This document shows, in pieces, positions 1-7,575 of a DNA stretch of 23,766 bases (position 1 is its first letter; every line of letters starts with the position of its first letter). The stretch comes from an uncultured Ruminiclostridium sp. (lineage in GTDB: Bacteria > Bacillota > Clostridia > Oscillospirales > Ruminococcaceae): NCBI GenBank assembly GCA_934462775.1, contig CAKSIR010000020.1:1-23766 (forward strand). The letters are read 5' to 3'. The translations under genes and the position numbers were made by a program. The notes below the pieces were generated by a model. That model saw nothing but the letters and a program-made list of their open reading frames with translations, ran no database searches and was not told the DNA's origin.

Positions 1-5
1 GAGCG

Positions 6-51
6 ACTTAGGGCGTTGCCCTAAGTACCCACCACTTTTTGAAAAAAGTGG
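6..51. repeat. Paired hairpins, probable dispersed intergenic repeat
   Basis: Two consecutive perfect inverted repeats are visible. Bases 6-14 pair with 18-26 (ACTTAGGGC / GCCCTAAGT, loop GTT), and 32-40 pair with 43-51 (CCACTTTTT / AAAAAGTGG). From memory, similar GC-hairpin plus CCACTTTTT-hairpin units followed by a GGACAAAAACTTT tail recur between genes in Ruminococcus-like genomes. The repeat identity is therefore inferred and cannot be proven from one copy. No coding potential is seen here. Confidence 0.4.
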
Positions 52-86
52 ACAAAAACTTTAAATTTGACTTTTTCGACAGTCTG

Positions 87-115
87 AAATCCCATCGTTT
101 TCGATGGGATTTTTT
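87..115 (+). terminator. Rho-independent terminator, rightward
   Basis: An 11-bp stem (87-97 with 102-112, AAATCCCATCG / CGATGGGATTT) with a TTTT loop is followed by a run of T. The orientation suits a plus-strand gene ending left of the window. It lies back to back with the leftward terminator of the alcohol dehydrogenase gene. Confidence 0.75.
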
Positions 116-118
116 CAT

Positions 119-149
119 AAAAAATCCCGCCGAACTGTCAGCGGGATTT
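119..149 (-). terminator. Terminator of the fucO-like gene
   Basis: Read on the minus strand, AAATCCCGC and GCGGGATTT (149-141 and 130-122) form a 9-bp stem with a 10-nt loop, followed by TTTTTTA. It begins 16 bases after the stop codon of the alcohol dehydrogenase gene. Confidence 0.8.
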
Positions 150-165
150 AGCGTATATTGATTTA

Positions 166-1314
166 TTACAGTAACGACTTGTAAAGCGCTGCAATTTCCT
201 CGACGCTGGTGTCGCGCGGGTTTCCGGGTCTGCAAGCGTCGTCGTAAGCGCTCTGTGCAAGGAACGGAATATCCTCTTCCTTAACGATTGCCTTTAGGTC
301 AGCAGGGATTCCTACATCTGCGGAAAGCTTCTTAACAGCCTCAATAGCTGCCTTTCTGTAATCCTCCTGCGACATATCGTCAACGCCCTTTACACCCATT
401 GCGCGGGCAATTTCTCTGTACTTTTCACCTGTGAACGGAGCGTTGTATTCCATTACAGTCGGGAGAATGATTGCGTTTGCAACGCCATGAGGTGTGTCAT
501 AGAAAGCGCCGAGCGGATGAGCCATTGAGTGAACAATGCCAAGTCCTACGTTGGAGAAGCCCATGCCTGCAACGTACTGACCAAGCGCCATGTCTTCCCT
601 GCCCTTTGGTGTGTTTGCAACTGCGTCACGGAGCGAGCGTGAAATAATCTCGATTGCCTTAAGATGGAACATATCGGACAATTCCCATGCGCCCTTTGTG
701 ATGTAGCCCTCGATTGCGTGCGTCAGCGCGTCCATACCTGTTGCGGCTGTAAGTCCCTTTGGCATTGAGGACATCATCTCAGGGTCAACAACTGCAATAA
801 TCGGAATGTCGTGCGGGTCAACGCAAACGAACTTTCTGTTCTTTTCAACGTCAGTGATAACGTAGTTGATTGTAACTTCAGCGGCTGTACCTGCCGTTGT
901 AGGAACAGCGATAATCGGAACAGACGGCTTCTTTGTAGGCGCAACGCCCTCAAGGCTTACAACATCGGCAAACTCAGGGTTGGTGATAATAATGCCGATT
1001 GCCTTTGACGTATCCATTGACGAACCGCCGCCAATAGCGATTATGTAATCAGCGCCGCTCTTTTTGAAGGCTTCAACGCCTGTCTGAACGTTTTCAACTG
1101 TTGGATTCGGCTTGATATTTGAGTAAATCTCGTATGCAAGTCCTGCCTTCTCAAGAACGTCTGTTACCTTCTTTGTAACGCCGAATTTGATTAAATCAGG
1201 GTCGGAGCAGACAAAAGCCTTCTTGAAGGCTCTTACCTTTACCTCGTCAGGGATACTGTTTATAGCGCCTGCGCCGTGATATGATGTTTCATTAAGTATA
1301 AAACGATTAGCCAT
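166..1314 (-). CDS. fucO: Lactaldehyde reductase / iron-dependent alcohol dehydrogenase (FucO-like)
   Basis: A 382-residue group III (iron-containing) alcohol dehydrogenase. It aligns nearly end to end, by recall, with E. coli FucO (383 aa), including the MANR..LNET start and the TTAGTAAEVTINYVITD stretch. FucO reduces L-lactaldehyde to 1,2-propanediol with NADH during anaerobic fucose or rhamnose breakdown. The N-terminal Rossmann-like half carries GGGS at about 95-98. The C-terminal helical half carries the expected metal ligands D195, H199, H262 and H276, with H266 also conserved. The start ATG has an AGGTAGG-like site about 7 bases upstream. The gene is monocistronic, with its own promoter and terminator. 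No fucose or rhamnose genes are in the window, so the in vivo substrate could be another short-chain aldehyde or alcohol. Confidence 0.9.
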   Translation of the reverse strand: MANRFILNETSYHGAGAINSIPDEVKVRAFKKAFVCSDPDLIKFGVTKKVTDVLEKAGLAYEIYSNIKPNPTVENVQTGVEAFKKSGADYIIAIGGGSSMDTSKAIGIIITNPEFADVVSLEGVAPTKKPSVPIIAVPTTAGTAAEVTINYVITDVEKNRKFVCVDPHDIPIIAVVDPEMMSSMPKGLTAATGMDALTHAIEGYITKGAWELSDMFHLKAIEIISRSLRDAVANTPKGREDMALGQYVAGMGFSNVGLGIVHSMAHPLGAFYDTPHGVANAIILPTVMEYNAPFTGEKYREIARAMGVKGVDDMSQEDYRKAAIEAVKKLSADVGIPADLKAIVKEEDIPFLAQSAYDDACRPGNPRDTSVEEIAALYKSLL

Positions 1315-1337
1315 TGGAAAAACCTACCTTTCATTTA

Positions 1338-1349
1338 GGGGAAATCCCC
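1338..1349 (-). other. 5'-proximal GC hairpin in the fucO leader
   Basis: GGGG-ATTT-CCCC on the minus strand lies between the predicted transcription start (about 1357) and the ribosome binding site. It is a short 4-bp hairpin that could protect the 5' end of the mRNA. Its function is inferred. Confidence 0.3.
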
Positions 1350-1363
1350 CAATCCTTACCTAC

Positions 1364-1392
1364 ATATTAACAAAAAGTTACAGCAAAGTCAA
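1364..1392 (-). promoter_or_regulatory. SigA-type promoter of fucO
   Basis: On the minus strand, TTGACT (1392-1387), a 17-nt spacer and TATTAA/TAATAT-type -10 TAATAT (1369-1364) lie about 50 bases upstream of the ATG. This is near consensus. Three direct 9-mers sit directly upstream of the -35 box. Confidence 0.8.
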
Positions 1393-1395
1393 GTG

Positions 1396-1425
1396 GTTTT
1401 TAACGTTTTTCACAAAGTTTTTAAC
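1396..1425 (-). promoter_or_regulatory. Three direct 9-mers upstream of the fucO -35 box
   Basis: The minus strand reads GTTAAAAAC (1425-1417), GTGAAAAAC (1413-1405) and GTTAAAAAC (1404-1396), ending 3 bases before the -35 hexamer. The array could be an activator or repressor operator, or an A-rich UP element. The half-sites resemble single TTGTTAA/TTGTGAA Rex half-sites but do not form the inverted Rex operator. Confidence 0.35.
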
Positions 1426-1538
1426 AATTCTACAAATTCAGGACTCGCACTATGTTTAATCAACCAATAATCCGGTTGTGCATTTGTAACAAATAATGCC
1501 ATTCACAAAAATAATTTATTAAATAAATGCTACAAGTA

Positions 1539-1567
1539 TTGATTTTTTTACCTGTATGATGTATAAT
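1539..1567 (+). promoter_or_regulatory. SigA-type promoter of cheV
   Basis: TTGATT (1539-1544), a 17-nt spacer and consensus TATAAT (1562-1567) lie 32 bases before the chosen cheV ATG. I see no SigD (flagellar) promoter, so cheV looks housekeeping-transcribed. Confidence 0.8.
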
Positions 1568-1582
1568 TGAATAAATGAATGC

Positions 1583-1590
1583 AAGGAAGG
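1583..1590 (+). promoter_or_regulatory. Ribosome binding site deciding the cheV start
   Basis: AAGGAAGG ends 9 bases before ATG 1600. The in-frame ATG at 1579 overlaps this site and has no site of its own, so 1600 is preferred. Confidence 0.8.
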
Positions 1591-1599
1591 TATAAGATT

Positions 1600-2505
1600 A
1601 TGGAATCCAATATCCTGCTTGAAAGCGGAACAAACGAACTTGAACTGTTGGAATTTATCGTTGGAACAAAAAATTATGGTATAAATATTGCAAAGGTAAG
1701 CGAAATAATGATATACAGCGAGGTTACGCCTATGCCGTCGGCTCCGCCTGAGGTAGAGGGCGTGTTCATGCCCCGCGACAAGCTTATCACTGTTGTTGAC
1801 CTGCACAAGGTGCTGGGAATGGAACCTCAGCCGGGCGAAAGAGGCTTGCTCATCGTCTGCGAATTCAACCAGATGGACATTGCGTTCCATGTAACCTCCG
1901 TAAAGGGAATTCAGCGTATAAGCTGGACTAATATCGAAAAGCCGCCAACGGTTGCAAACGCGCAGAATTCGGGAATTGCAACAGGCATTGCAAAAATTGA
2001 CGACAAGATTATTCTTATTCTCGACTTTGAAAAGATTATTTCCGACATCAATTGCAGCGCAGGACTGGACGTAAGCGGAATCGAACACATCGAGGTTTCC
2101 GACAGCGTTGACACAGACGCGCACATTGTAATTGCCGAGGATTCGCCGTTCCTCAACAAGCTTATCGTAGAGGCGCTCAAGAAGGCTCACTTTGAAAACG
2201 TAACCTCGTTTGCAAACGGCAAGGACGCATGGGATTACATCTCAAGCTTCAAGGGTCAGGGCAACATCACCGACAGTATCAAGGTGCTGATTTCGGATAT
2301 TGAAATGCCGCAGATGGACGGTCACAGACTTACAAAGCTGATAAAAGACGATAACGAGCTTAAGAAAATCACCGTTTTCCTCTTCTCCTCGCTTATTGAC
2401 GACAAAATGAGAAGAAAAGGCGAATCGGTAGGTGCTGACGAGCAGTTCTCCAAGCCGCAGATAAGCGGTCTTGTAAAGCGACTGACAGAGATTCTCACAA
2501 AGTGA
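1600..2505 (+). CDS. cheV: Chemotaxis coupling protein CheV (CheW domain plus receiver)
   Basis: A 301-residue protein with the two-domain CheV layout. A CheW-like coupling domain spans about 14-155, including GVFMPRDKLITVVDL. A response-regulator receiver spans about 174-300. The receiver has the acidic pair E180/D181, the phospho-acceptor D233 (in LISDIEMPQMDG), S263 and K285, so it should be phosphorylatable. CheV links chemoreceptors to the CheA kinase, and phosphorylation of its receiver tunes adaptation. The start is ATG 1600 on the strength of its ribosome binding site. The gene is alone, with its own promoter and terminator. The only other chemotaxis gene here is the distant chemoreceptor at 13799-15238; no cheA or flagellar gene is present. 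Confidence 0.9.
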   Translation: MESNILLESGTNELELLEFIVGTKNYGINIAKVSEIMIYSEVTPMPSAPPEVEGVFMPRDKLITVVDLHKVLGMEPQPGERGLLIVCEFNQMDIAFHVTSVKGIQRISWTNIEKPPTVANAQNSGIATGIAKIDDKIILILDFEKIISDINCSAGLDVSGIEHIEVSDSVDTDAHIVIAEDSPFLNKLIVEALKKAHFENVTSFANGKDAWDYISSFKGQGNITDSIKVLISDIEMPQMDGHRLTKLIKDDNELKKITVFLFSSLIDDKMRRKGESVGADEQFSKPQISGLVKRLTEILTK

Positions 2506-2510
2506 TACAT

Positions 2511-2543
2511 AAAAGCAGCTGCATTTGGCGGCTGCTTTATTTA
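2511..2543 (+). terminator. Terminator of cheV
   Basis: The stem AAAGCAGC / GCTGCTTT (2512-2519 with 2531-2538), with a loop of about 11 nt, is followed by ATTTAG. It starts 6 bases after the stop codon. The T run is short, so termination may be partial. Confidence 0.6.
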
Positions 2544-2560
2544 GTTACAAATGTTTACAA

Positions 2561-2626
2561 TTCGGGATTTTTATTGATTTTTGCCTTTATAAATGCTATA
2601 CTATTATTTATACAAAAAATCCCGAA
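2561..2626. promoter_or_regulatory. Perfect 12-bp inverted repeat bracketing the module A promoter
   Basis: TTCGGGATTTTT (2561-2572) and its exact complement AAAAATCCCGAA (2615-2626) flank the whole promoter and overlap the start of the ribosome binding site. The loop is 42 bases. It could be a looping operator, or an RNA hairpin formed only in read-through transcripts from cheV that would hide the ribosome binding site. Its function is unknown. Confidence 0.4.
2574..2602 (+). promoter_or_regulatory. SigA-type promoter of the module A operon
   Basis: TTGATT (2574-2579), a 17-nt spacer and TATACT (2597-2602) are followed by an AAAGGA site (2625-2630) 8 bases before ATG 2639. This predicts a leader of about 30 nt. 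Confidence 0.75.
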
Positions 2627-2638
2627 AGGATAAAATAA

Positions 2639-3604
2639 ATGGATAATTATTCAATGGCGTCACAGCACGAAAAGCTCAAGCTTATCGTTGAGGAAATCGA
2701 AAAGGTCATCATCGGAAAGCGCGAGGTTGTCCGTATGCTGCTGATTGCCCTTTTGTCAGGCGGCCATGTGCTGATTGAGGACGTGCCCGGAGTCGGCAAA
2801 ACCACTCTTGCCACCGCCCTCGGAAAAGCAACGGGACTTGACTGCCGCCGCGCACAGTTCACCCCCGACGTCATGGCGTCTGATATTACCGGCTTCACCA
2901 TGTTCAACAAGGAGCTTAACAAGTTTGAATTTCGACAGGGCCTTGTAATGTGCAATATTCTCCTTGCGGACGAAATCAACCGAACATCGCCTAAAACTCA
3001 ATCCGCTCTTCTTGAAGCAATGGAAGAGCGCAGCGTTACCGTTGACGGAACAGCCCACAAGCTGCCGTCCCCGTTCATGGTAATTGCGACCCAGAACGAG
3101 GTGGGCTACGTCGGAACATTCCCGCTGCCCGAAGCGCAGCTGGACCGTTTCATGATGAAGATTTCCATGGGCTACCCAACAATTGAGGAGGAAATAGGCA
3201 TTATTTCAGGCAGAAAATCCGACGAGCCGCTGAAAAACGTAAAGCCTATCTGCGGCGCAGAGGAAATAATCAGCTGCATGGAAACGGTAAAGCTTATCAA
3301 CATAGAGCAAAGCATTTACAGATACATTGTGGAGCTGGCTGCCGCTACAAGAAAGCACCCGTCAGTGCTGCTGGGAGCAAGCCCGCGCGCTTCACTGGCG
3401 CTTATGAGAGCGTCCCAGGCATACGCCTACCTTGCAGGAAGAACCTACGTTACTCCCGAGGACGTTGTGCGCATGGTGCCGTATATCCTGTCCCACCGAA
3501 TCCAGCTCACTCAAGAGGCAAAAATCAAGCGCATCGACGAAATGGACGTGCTTAAGGAAATTGCGCAGAGCATAAAGCCGCCGCTGAGAAAAAACGAGGG
3601 CTGA
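2639..3604 (+). CDS. MoxR-family AAA+ ATPase (module A, YeaC-like)
   Basis: A 321-residue MoxR ATPase. Walker A is DVPGVGKTT (G51-T56), Walker B is LLADEIN (D111, E112), sensor 1 is in ATQN (N153), and FPLPEAQLDRF around 161-171 is the MoxR hallmark. A helical lid follows, with GASPRA as the probable sensor 2. The family motif ATQNP reads ATQNE here. MoxR proteins are cytosolic ring ATPases thought to act as chaperones or activators for vWA-domain partners. The next gene, one base downstream, encodes such a partner (DUF58), and the third a transglutaminase, as in the B. subtilis yeaC-yeaD-yebA operon. A second, divergent paralogue lies at 8553-9494. The client process is not established from sequence. 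Confidence 0.9.
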   Translation: MDNYSMASQHEKLKLIVEEIEKVIIGKREVVRMLLIALLSGGHVLIEDVPGVGKTTLATALGKATGLDCRRAQFTPDVMASDITGFTMFNKELNKFEFRQGLVMCNILLADEINRTSPKTQSALLEAMEERSVTVDGTAHKLPSPFMVIATQNEVGYVGTFPLPEAQLDRFMMKISMGYPTIEEEIGIISGRKSDEPLKNVKPICGAEEIISCMETVKLINIEQSIYRYIVELAAATRKHPSVLLGASPRASLALMRASQAYAYLAGRTYVTPEDVVRMVPYILSHRIQLTQEAKIKRIDEMDVLKEIAQSIKPPLRKNEG

Positions 3605-3605
3605 C

Positions 3606-4808
3606 ATGACAAAATACCGCCTTGTCTATTTCCTTGCGCTTTTGGGGCTGACAGTTTTGACTGTATGCTATCAGAGCAGGCTTTCGGTAATTCTGCTGCT
3701 GACCTTTGCGGCAATGCCCGTTGTTACGTTAATACTGCTGCTTGTTTCGTTTTTCTGCGTCAAAATAACCGTTGTGCCGCCTAACGCGGTGGTTCAGAAA
3801 AACCAAAGCCTTACCGCTGAGCTTAGGGTAACAAACCGCTTTATAATGCCGCTTGCGCCCGTAAGAATTTTCGGAATGTTTCAGGACGACAAAAATATAC
3901 GTCTTGAGAGGAAGCAGATACTGCTGTCCGTTCCGCCCCTTAAAACAGTAAGCCTCAGCTTCGGCGGAGCGTTCAGATACAGAGGGCAGTATTTTATCGG
4001 CGCAGAACGCGCCGAGCTTGTTGACCTGCTTAAAATATGGCGGCTTACCAAACGCCTTACGCCATCGTCAAGCGTTGTTGTGCTGCCGAGAAGGCTGGAT
4101 CTGTCTAATTCAGCCGACACCGCCGACAGCGATATGGAACACTTTTTGAGCCGCTTTTCCGCCTATGAAAAGAACAGCTTTTCCTCTATCAGAGAGTATC
4201 GCGAGGGGGATTCCCTGCGAGCGGTGCACTGGAAGCTTTCCGCTAAATCCGAAGAGCTTATCGTACGGGAGCTTGAACAGAACGTAAGCAGCAACGCAGT
4301 TATTTTCTGCGATTTAAGCGGTAATTCCGATATACCCGACATATCAATGGGACAGGTCGACACTGCAATCGAAACCGCACTTGCAATTACAAAGGCCTGC
4401 ATTTCCGAGGGCAACACCGCCGTAAACGTATGGTTCAGCACCGACGAGCAAAAGGCGGTGAGCTGCATTTCCGACACAACCGCCGACTACGAGCGTCAGT
4501 TTTATCTGTACTCCGTTGCAGGAAATCATGACGCCGACATATTCAGCCGCATTGCAGGCGAGTTTGCCGACCTTTGCAGCGGCTCTGAAACCGTCTACGT
4601 CGTCACCTCAAGAATAGACGAAGCCCTTGCCGAAAACCTTAAGGCAAGCGGCATAAATCTCCGCAGCGTAAAGCTGCTTTCGGTATGCTGTCCGCTGAGC
4701 AGCACCGCTGAGTATCTGCGTGCCGATACGTTGGCGCAGGTCTACGAAATCAGCGAGGATAACCTTGTTAAATCAATCGAAACAGCAATCCATGGGAGCA
4801 AATCCTGA
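3606..4808 (+). CDS. DUF58 vWA-like membrane protein (module A, YeaD-like)
   Basis: A 400-residue protein. Two N-terminal hydrophobic segments (about 5-22 and 27-52) form a membrane hairpin. A beta-rich region follows to about 160, then the DUF58 core with its signature YREGDSLRAVHWKLSAK at about 198-214 (H208, W209). The C-terminal part fits a vWA-like fold, with a strand ending IFCDLSG near 234-239. DUF58 proteins are the usual partners of MoxR ATPases. GAGGG lies 5 bases before the ATG, and the start is one base after the MoxR stop codon, so translation is probably coupled. The last codon abuts the transglutaminase start. The biochemical activity of DUF58 is not known. Confidence 0.88.
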   Translation: MTKYRLVYFLALLGLTVLTVCYQSRLSVILLLTFAAMPVVTLILLLVSFFCVKITVVPPNAVVQKNQSLTAELRVTNRFIMPLAPVRIFGMFQDDKNIRLERKQILLSVPPLKTVSLSFGGAFRYRGQYFIGAERAELVDLLKIWRLTKRLTPSSSVVVLPRRLDLSNSADTADSDMEHFLSRFSAYEKNSFSSIREYREGDSLRAVHWKLSAKSEELIVRELEQNVSSNAVIFCDLSGNSDIPDISMGQVDTAIETALAITKACISEGNTAVNVWFSTDEQKAVSCISDTTADYERQFYLYSVAGNHDADIFSRIAGEFADLCSGSETVYVVTSRIDEALAENLKASGINLRSVKLLSVCCPLSSTAEYLRADTLAQVYEISEDNLVKSIETAIHGSKS

Positions 4809-7457
4809 ATGAAGAAGAACAGAAACAAATTCGGCGCAGGCAGCACTGTTGCAGGCGACACATATTTAACAGGCTCGGTAAGCCTTACCTATCTTTTTCT
4901 GGTAAGGCTTGTTCTTGTGTGCGTTATCGGCTGCTCAGGGGCTGTTATTATCGCCGAATTTTACTTGTTTCCCATTGATGTATGGCTGATCGGACTTTTC
5001 GGAGCAGGCTTCTCCGCGCTTTTTTACACTCTCTATTCCCTGTTTAACAAATGGATAGTTTCGGGGGGGCTGCTGATTGCCGCCGGAACGATACTCTACA
5101 TCTACCGAACAAGACTGATTAACGGCTTTTTCTATTTCACCGACTGGATAATGAAAAGCCTTGACAGCAGACTGCTTGATACAGAGCCTTTCTTTTTCCA
5201 TGAGCCGTCGCGGATTACCGCCGAAAGCGCTGCGGTGCAAAGCTCCTGCCTGCTTTATATGATTATTCTGACTGCGCTGCTTTCGCTGATTTTCACCCTT
5301 GCAGCAAGAACAAGACTTCGCACCGGAGCTATCCTTTTCACCGAGATTTTGCTGGTTTTTCCCTGCTTTGCAGCGGAAACCGCCACCTTCCGTCTGTCGC
5401 TGATACCGTTCCTTGCAGCGGCTATCGGTCTTGAAACGGTTTGGTCCAGCTATGAGCTGGAGGCAAACTACATTTTCTGGGGACTGCGCAAGTCCGGCTA
5501 TGCGCTTAGCAGGGAGGAACACAAGTACAGCAAAAAAACATCGCGGTATTATCCCGCAAGAAAAATCAAATCCGACCTTCCGCGCTACAACAAATACACG
5601 GGAAACGCCATCGCCTCCGTTATCATCTTCGGCGGACTTATGGGCGGATTTGCCCTGCTTATCGGAGATTCCCCCATAATCGACTACGATAAGCTTTATC
5701 AAAGCATCGGCGATTTTTATATGAGCGCCGTAAACGGAATCGAAAACACCTTCAACCTTAATCTCGGCAGCGAAACCGACAGCGGATACTTTACCGACGC
5801 TCAGACAGAGAGAATTTCCATTAACGCCCCGAGCGCAGGCAACCTCCCTGTAATGACCGTAACTCTCGACAGCAACGAAAGCCCTATCTACCTCCGCGGA
5901 GATATTGGCATCGACTTTGCAAACGAGCAATGGACAACCTTCAGCGAAAAGGATTATGTTAAGGACAGCGACACCGCCGATATGCTGAGCAGCTATTACC
6001 CCGAAACCGACTTTCAGGTTTTCAGGCAGAAGCTGATGTTCCAGGGCTTTGACCCCGACTCCGTTATTGGCTTTCAGAAGGTCAAGATTGAGTACGCCCG
6101 CTCAACAAATGTGGCGCTTGTTCCTATTGCGCCCTACGAGCTGAATTACAAATCGGGCGACATTCTTGAAAGCACAGGCGACTTTGTTCTCCGACTGAAA
6201 AATAAGTCGGGTATGCTGAAAACCTACGAAAGCCTTACTCTCTACCCCATAATGAACAGCGACATTTTCGGTCAGGCTCTCGCAAACACCTCCGACTACG
6301 ATTACAGCGCCATGGAGTGGACGTTGCCCAACGGCATTTCCATGGAAACCTACAACAGATACAAATCCATTTACGACAGCTTTGTTGAGCAAACCTACAC
6401 AGCCGTCACCGAAAGCGAACGGGAAAACATTGACTATCTTCTTGAGCAGGTGGCTGAATACGGCTATGATGTTTACTCAACAGACCCGAACAGCGCAGCA
6501 GACCGATACAATGCCGCCAACGCCATTTGCAGCTACTTCAACGACAGCTTCACCTATTCGCTTACCGCCAACAATTCCGACAAAAATTACGGCAGCACAA
6601 TAGGCGCATTTCTGCGCAAAACAAAGTCGGGACACTGCGCGCTGTATGCAACCTCAATGACCCTTGCGATGCGCAGTCTGGGAATCCCCGCACGGTATGT
6701 AACGGGATATGTCGTTCACGGAAACGGAACGCCAACCGACGACGGCTACGAGTACACCCTCCGCGACCGCAATCTTCACGCATGGGTAGAGGTATATTTC
6801 CCCGAAATCGGCTGGCTGCCGTTTGACCCTACCGCAAGCAGCCTTTCCGACAGCGAAATCACAACCTCAGCCTCGGCCGAAACAACAACCTCTGCCGTTA
6901 CAACCACCACAAACGCCCATACCTCGTCAGCTGCGTCCGTAACAACAACCGCCTCCGACAAACCTATAAGCAGTCTGTCGGACATGACGTCCGAATCGAC
7001 TGTAACTCAATCGGAAAGAGCAAGCGTAAGCCGTGAAACAATATTTGCGGCAGTGCTTGCCGCCGCAGCGGTGCTTGCGATATTTCTGCTTGCGCTGTGG
7101 CTTGTTTCACTGAAAAGAGCAGAGAAAAAGTTCTTTTACAAAATGCAAAGCCAACCGGAAAAACACATGGCAGAGCTGTTTACATTCACATTAAAGCTGC
7201 TGAGCGCCTTCGGAATCGAGCAGAAAAACGGCGAGCTTCCTCAGGCGTTCGCAATCAGAACCGACAGTGCGGTTCCATTGGACGGCTGCTCCATGTGCGA
7301 CGCTGTGCGTATTTTCGAAAAGGCTGAATTCAGCGGAGAAACTCCGCCGCGCGAGGAATGTGAAAAAGCTTTGGATTACGTCAAGGCGCTTTACGGCGGA
7401 ACCGTTCTGAAAGCAAATCCGCTTAAACGAATAATTTGCCGTGTCGCGCTGTTTTGA
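4809..7457 (+). CDS. Membrane transglutaminase-like cysteine protease family protein (module A, YebA-like)
   Basis: An 882-residue polytopic protein. Several membrane segments lie at about 27-50, 57-77, 83-99, 144-165, 174-188, 193-210 and 266-285. A large, probably extracellular region follows, containing a transglutaminase-like domain with an intact Cys-His-Asp triad: C610 in SGHCALYA, H657 in LHAWVEV and D673 in PFDPT. A Ser/Thr-rich linker (about 676-742) leads to a last membrane helix (745-767) and a cytosolic tail of about 115 residues resembling DUF4129. The layout matches B. subtilis YebA and other MoxR/DUF58-linked transglutaminases. The ATG directly follows the DUF58 stop codon. The family may cross-link or cleave peptide bonds at the cell surface; the substrate is unknown. 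Confidence 0.88.
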   Translation: MKKNRNKFGAGSTVAGDTYLTGSVSLTYLFLVRLVLVCVIGCSGAVIIAEFYLFPIDVWLIGLFGAGFSALFYTLYSLFNKWIVSGGLLIAAGTILYIYRTRLINGFFYFTDWIMKSLDSRLLDTEPFFFHEPSRITAESAAVQSSCLLYMIILTALLSLIFTLAARTRLRTGAILFTEILLVFPCFAAETATFRLSLIPFLAAAIGLETVWSSYELEANYIFWGLRKSGYALSREEHKYSKKTSRYYPARKIKSDLPRYNKYTGNAIASVIIFGGLMGGFALLIGDSPIIDYDKLYQSIGDFYMSAVNGIENTFNLNLGSETDSGYFTDAQTERISINAPSAGNLPVMTVTLDSNESPIYLRGDIGIDFANEQWTTFSEKDYVKDSDTADMLSSYYPETDFQVFRQKLMFQGFDPDSVIGFQKVKIEYARSTNVALVPIAPYELNYKSGDILESTGDFVLRLKNKSGMLKTYESLTLYPIMNSDIFGQALANTSDYDYSAMEWTLPNGISMETYNRYKSIYDSFVEQTYTAVTESERENIDYLLEQVAEYGYDVYSTDPNSAADRYNAANAICSYFNDSFTYSLTANNSDKNYGSTIGAFLRKTKSGHCALYATSMTLAMRSLGIPARYVTGYVVHGNGTPTDDGYEYTLRDRNLHAWVEVYFPEIGWLPFDPTASSLSDSEITTSASAETTTSAVTTTTNAHTSSAASVTTTASDKPISSLSDMTSESTVTQSERASVSRETIFAAVLAAAAVLAIFLLALWLVSLKRAEKKFFYKMQSQPEKHMAELFTFTLKLLSAFGIEQKNGELPQAFAIRTDSAVPLDGCSMCDAVRIFEKAEFSGETPPREECEKALDYVKALYGGTVLKANPLKRIICRVALF

Positions 7458-7480
7458 TTTAATAAAAATAACAAAAAATC

Positions 7481-7509
7481 TTGCATTTTTGTTCAAAATT
7501 TGGTATAAT
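7481..7509 (+). promoter_or_regulatory. SigA-type promoter of the DHH gene
   Basis: TTGCAT (7481-7486), a 17-nt spacer and consensus TATAAT (7504-7509) lie in the 118-base gap after the transglutaminase gene. The DHH gene can therefore be transcribed independently of module A. I see no clear terminator between the two. Confidence 0.8.
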
Positions 7510-7525
7510 TAAGCTAATGCGGATT

Positions 7526-7543
7526 TTGCCATTTATGTGGCAA
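7526..7543 (+). other. Stem-loop in the DHH gene leader
   Basis: TTGCCA (7526-7531) pairs perfectly with TGGCAA (7538-7543) across a 6-nt loop, within the predicted leader and 18 bases before the AAGGAA ribosome binding site. It lacks a T run, so it is not a terminator. Its role is unknown. Confidence 0.3.
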
Positions 7544-7575
7544 TTTCAAAGATTTTCTGAAAGGAAATTTAACTG

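Noticed and set aside
1396..1425. Rex (NADH-sensing) operator upstream of fucO
   Set aside because: Single TTGTTAA- and TTGTGAA-like half-sites are present, but they are direct repeats and the inverted TTAACAA/TTCACAA partner is missing.
1519..2190. Minus-strand open frame of 223 codons opposite cheV
   Set aside because: It is antisense to a well-supported CheW-receiver gene, has no ribosome binding site, and its product shows no recognisable domain.
4935..5930. Minus-strand open frame of 331 codons inside the transglutaminase gene
   Set aside because: It is antisense to a long gene with clear domains. Its product is low in hydrophobic order and has no motif. Long antisense frames are common at this codon use.
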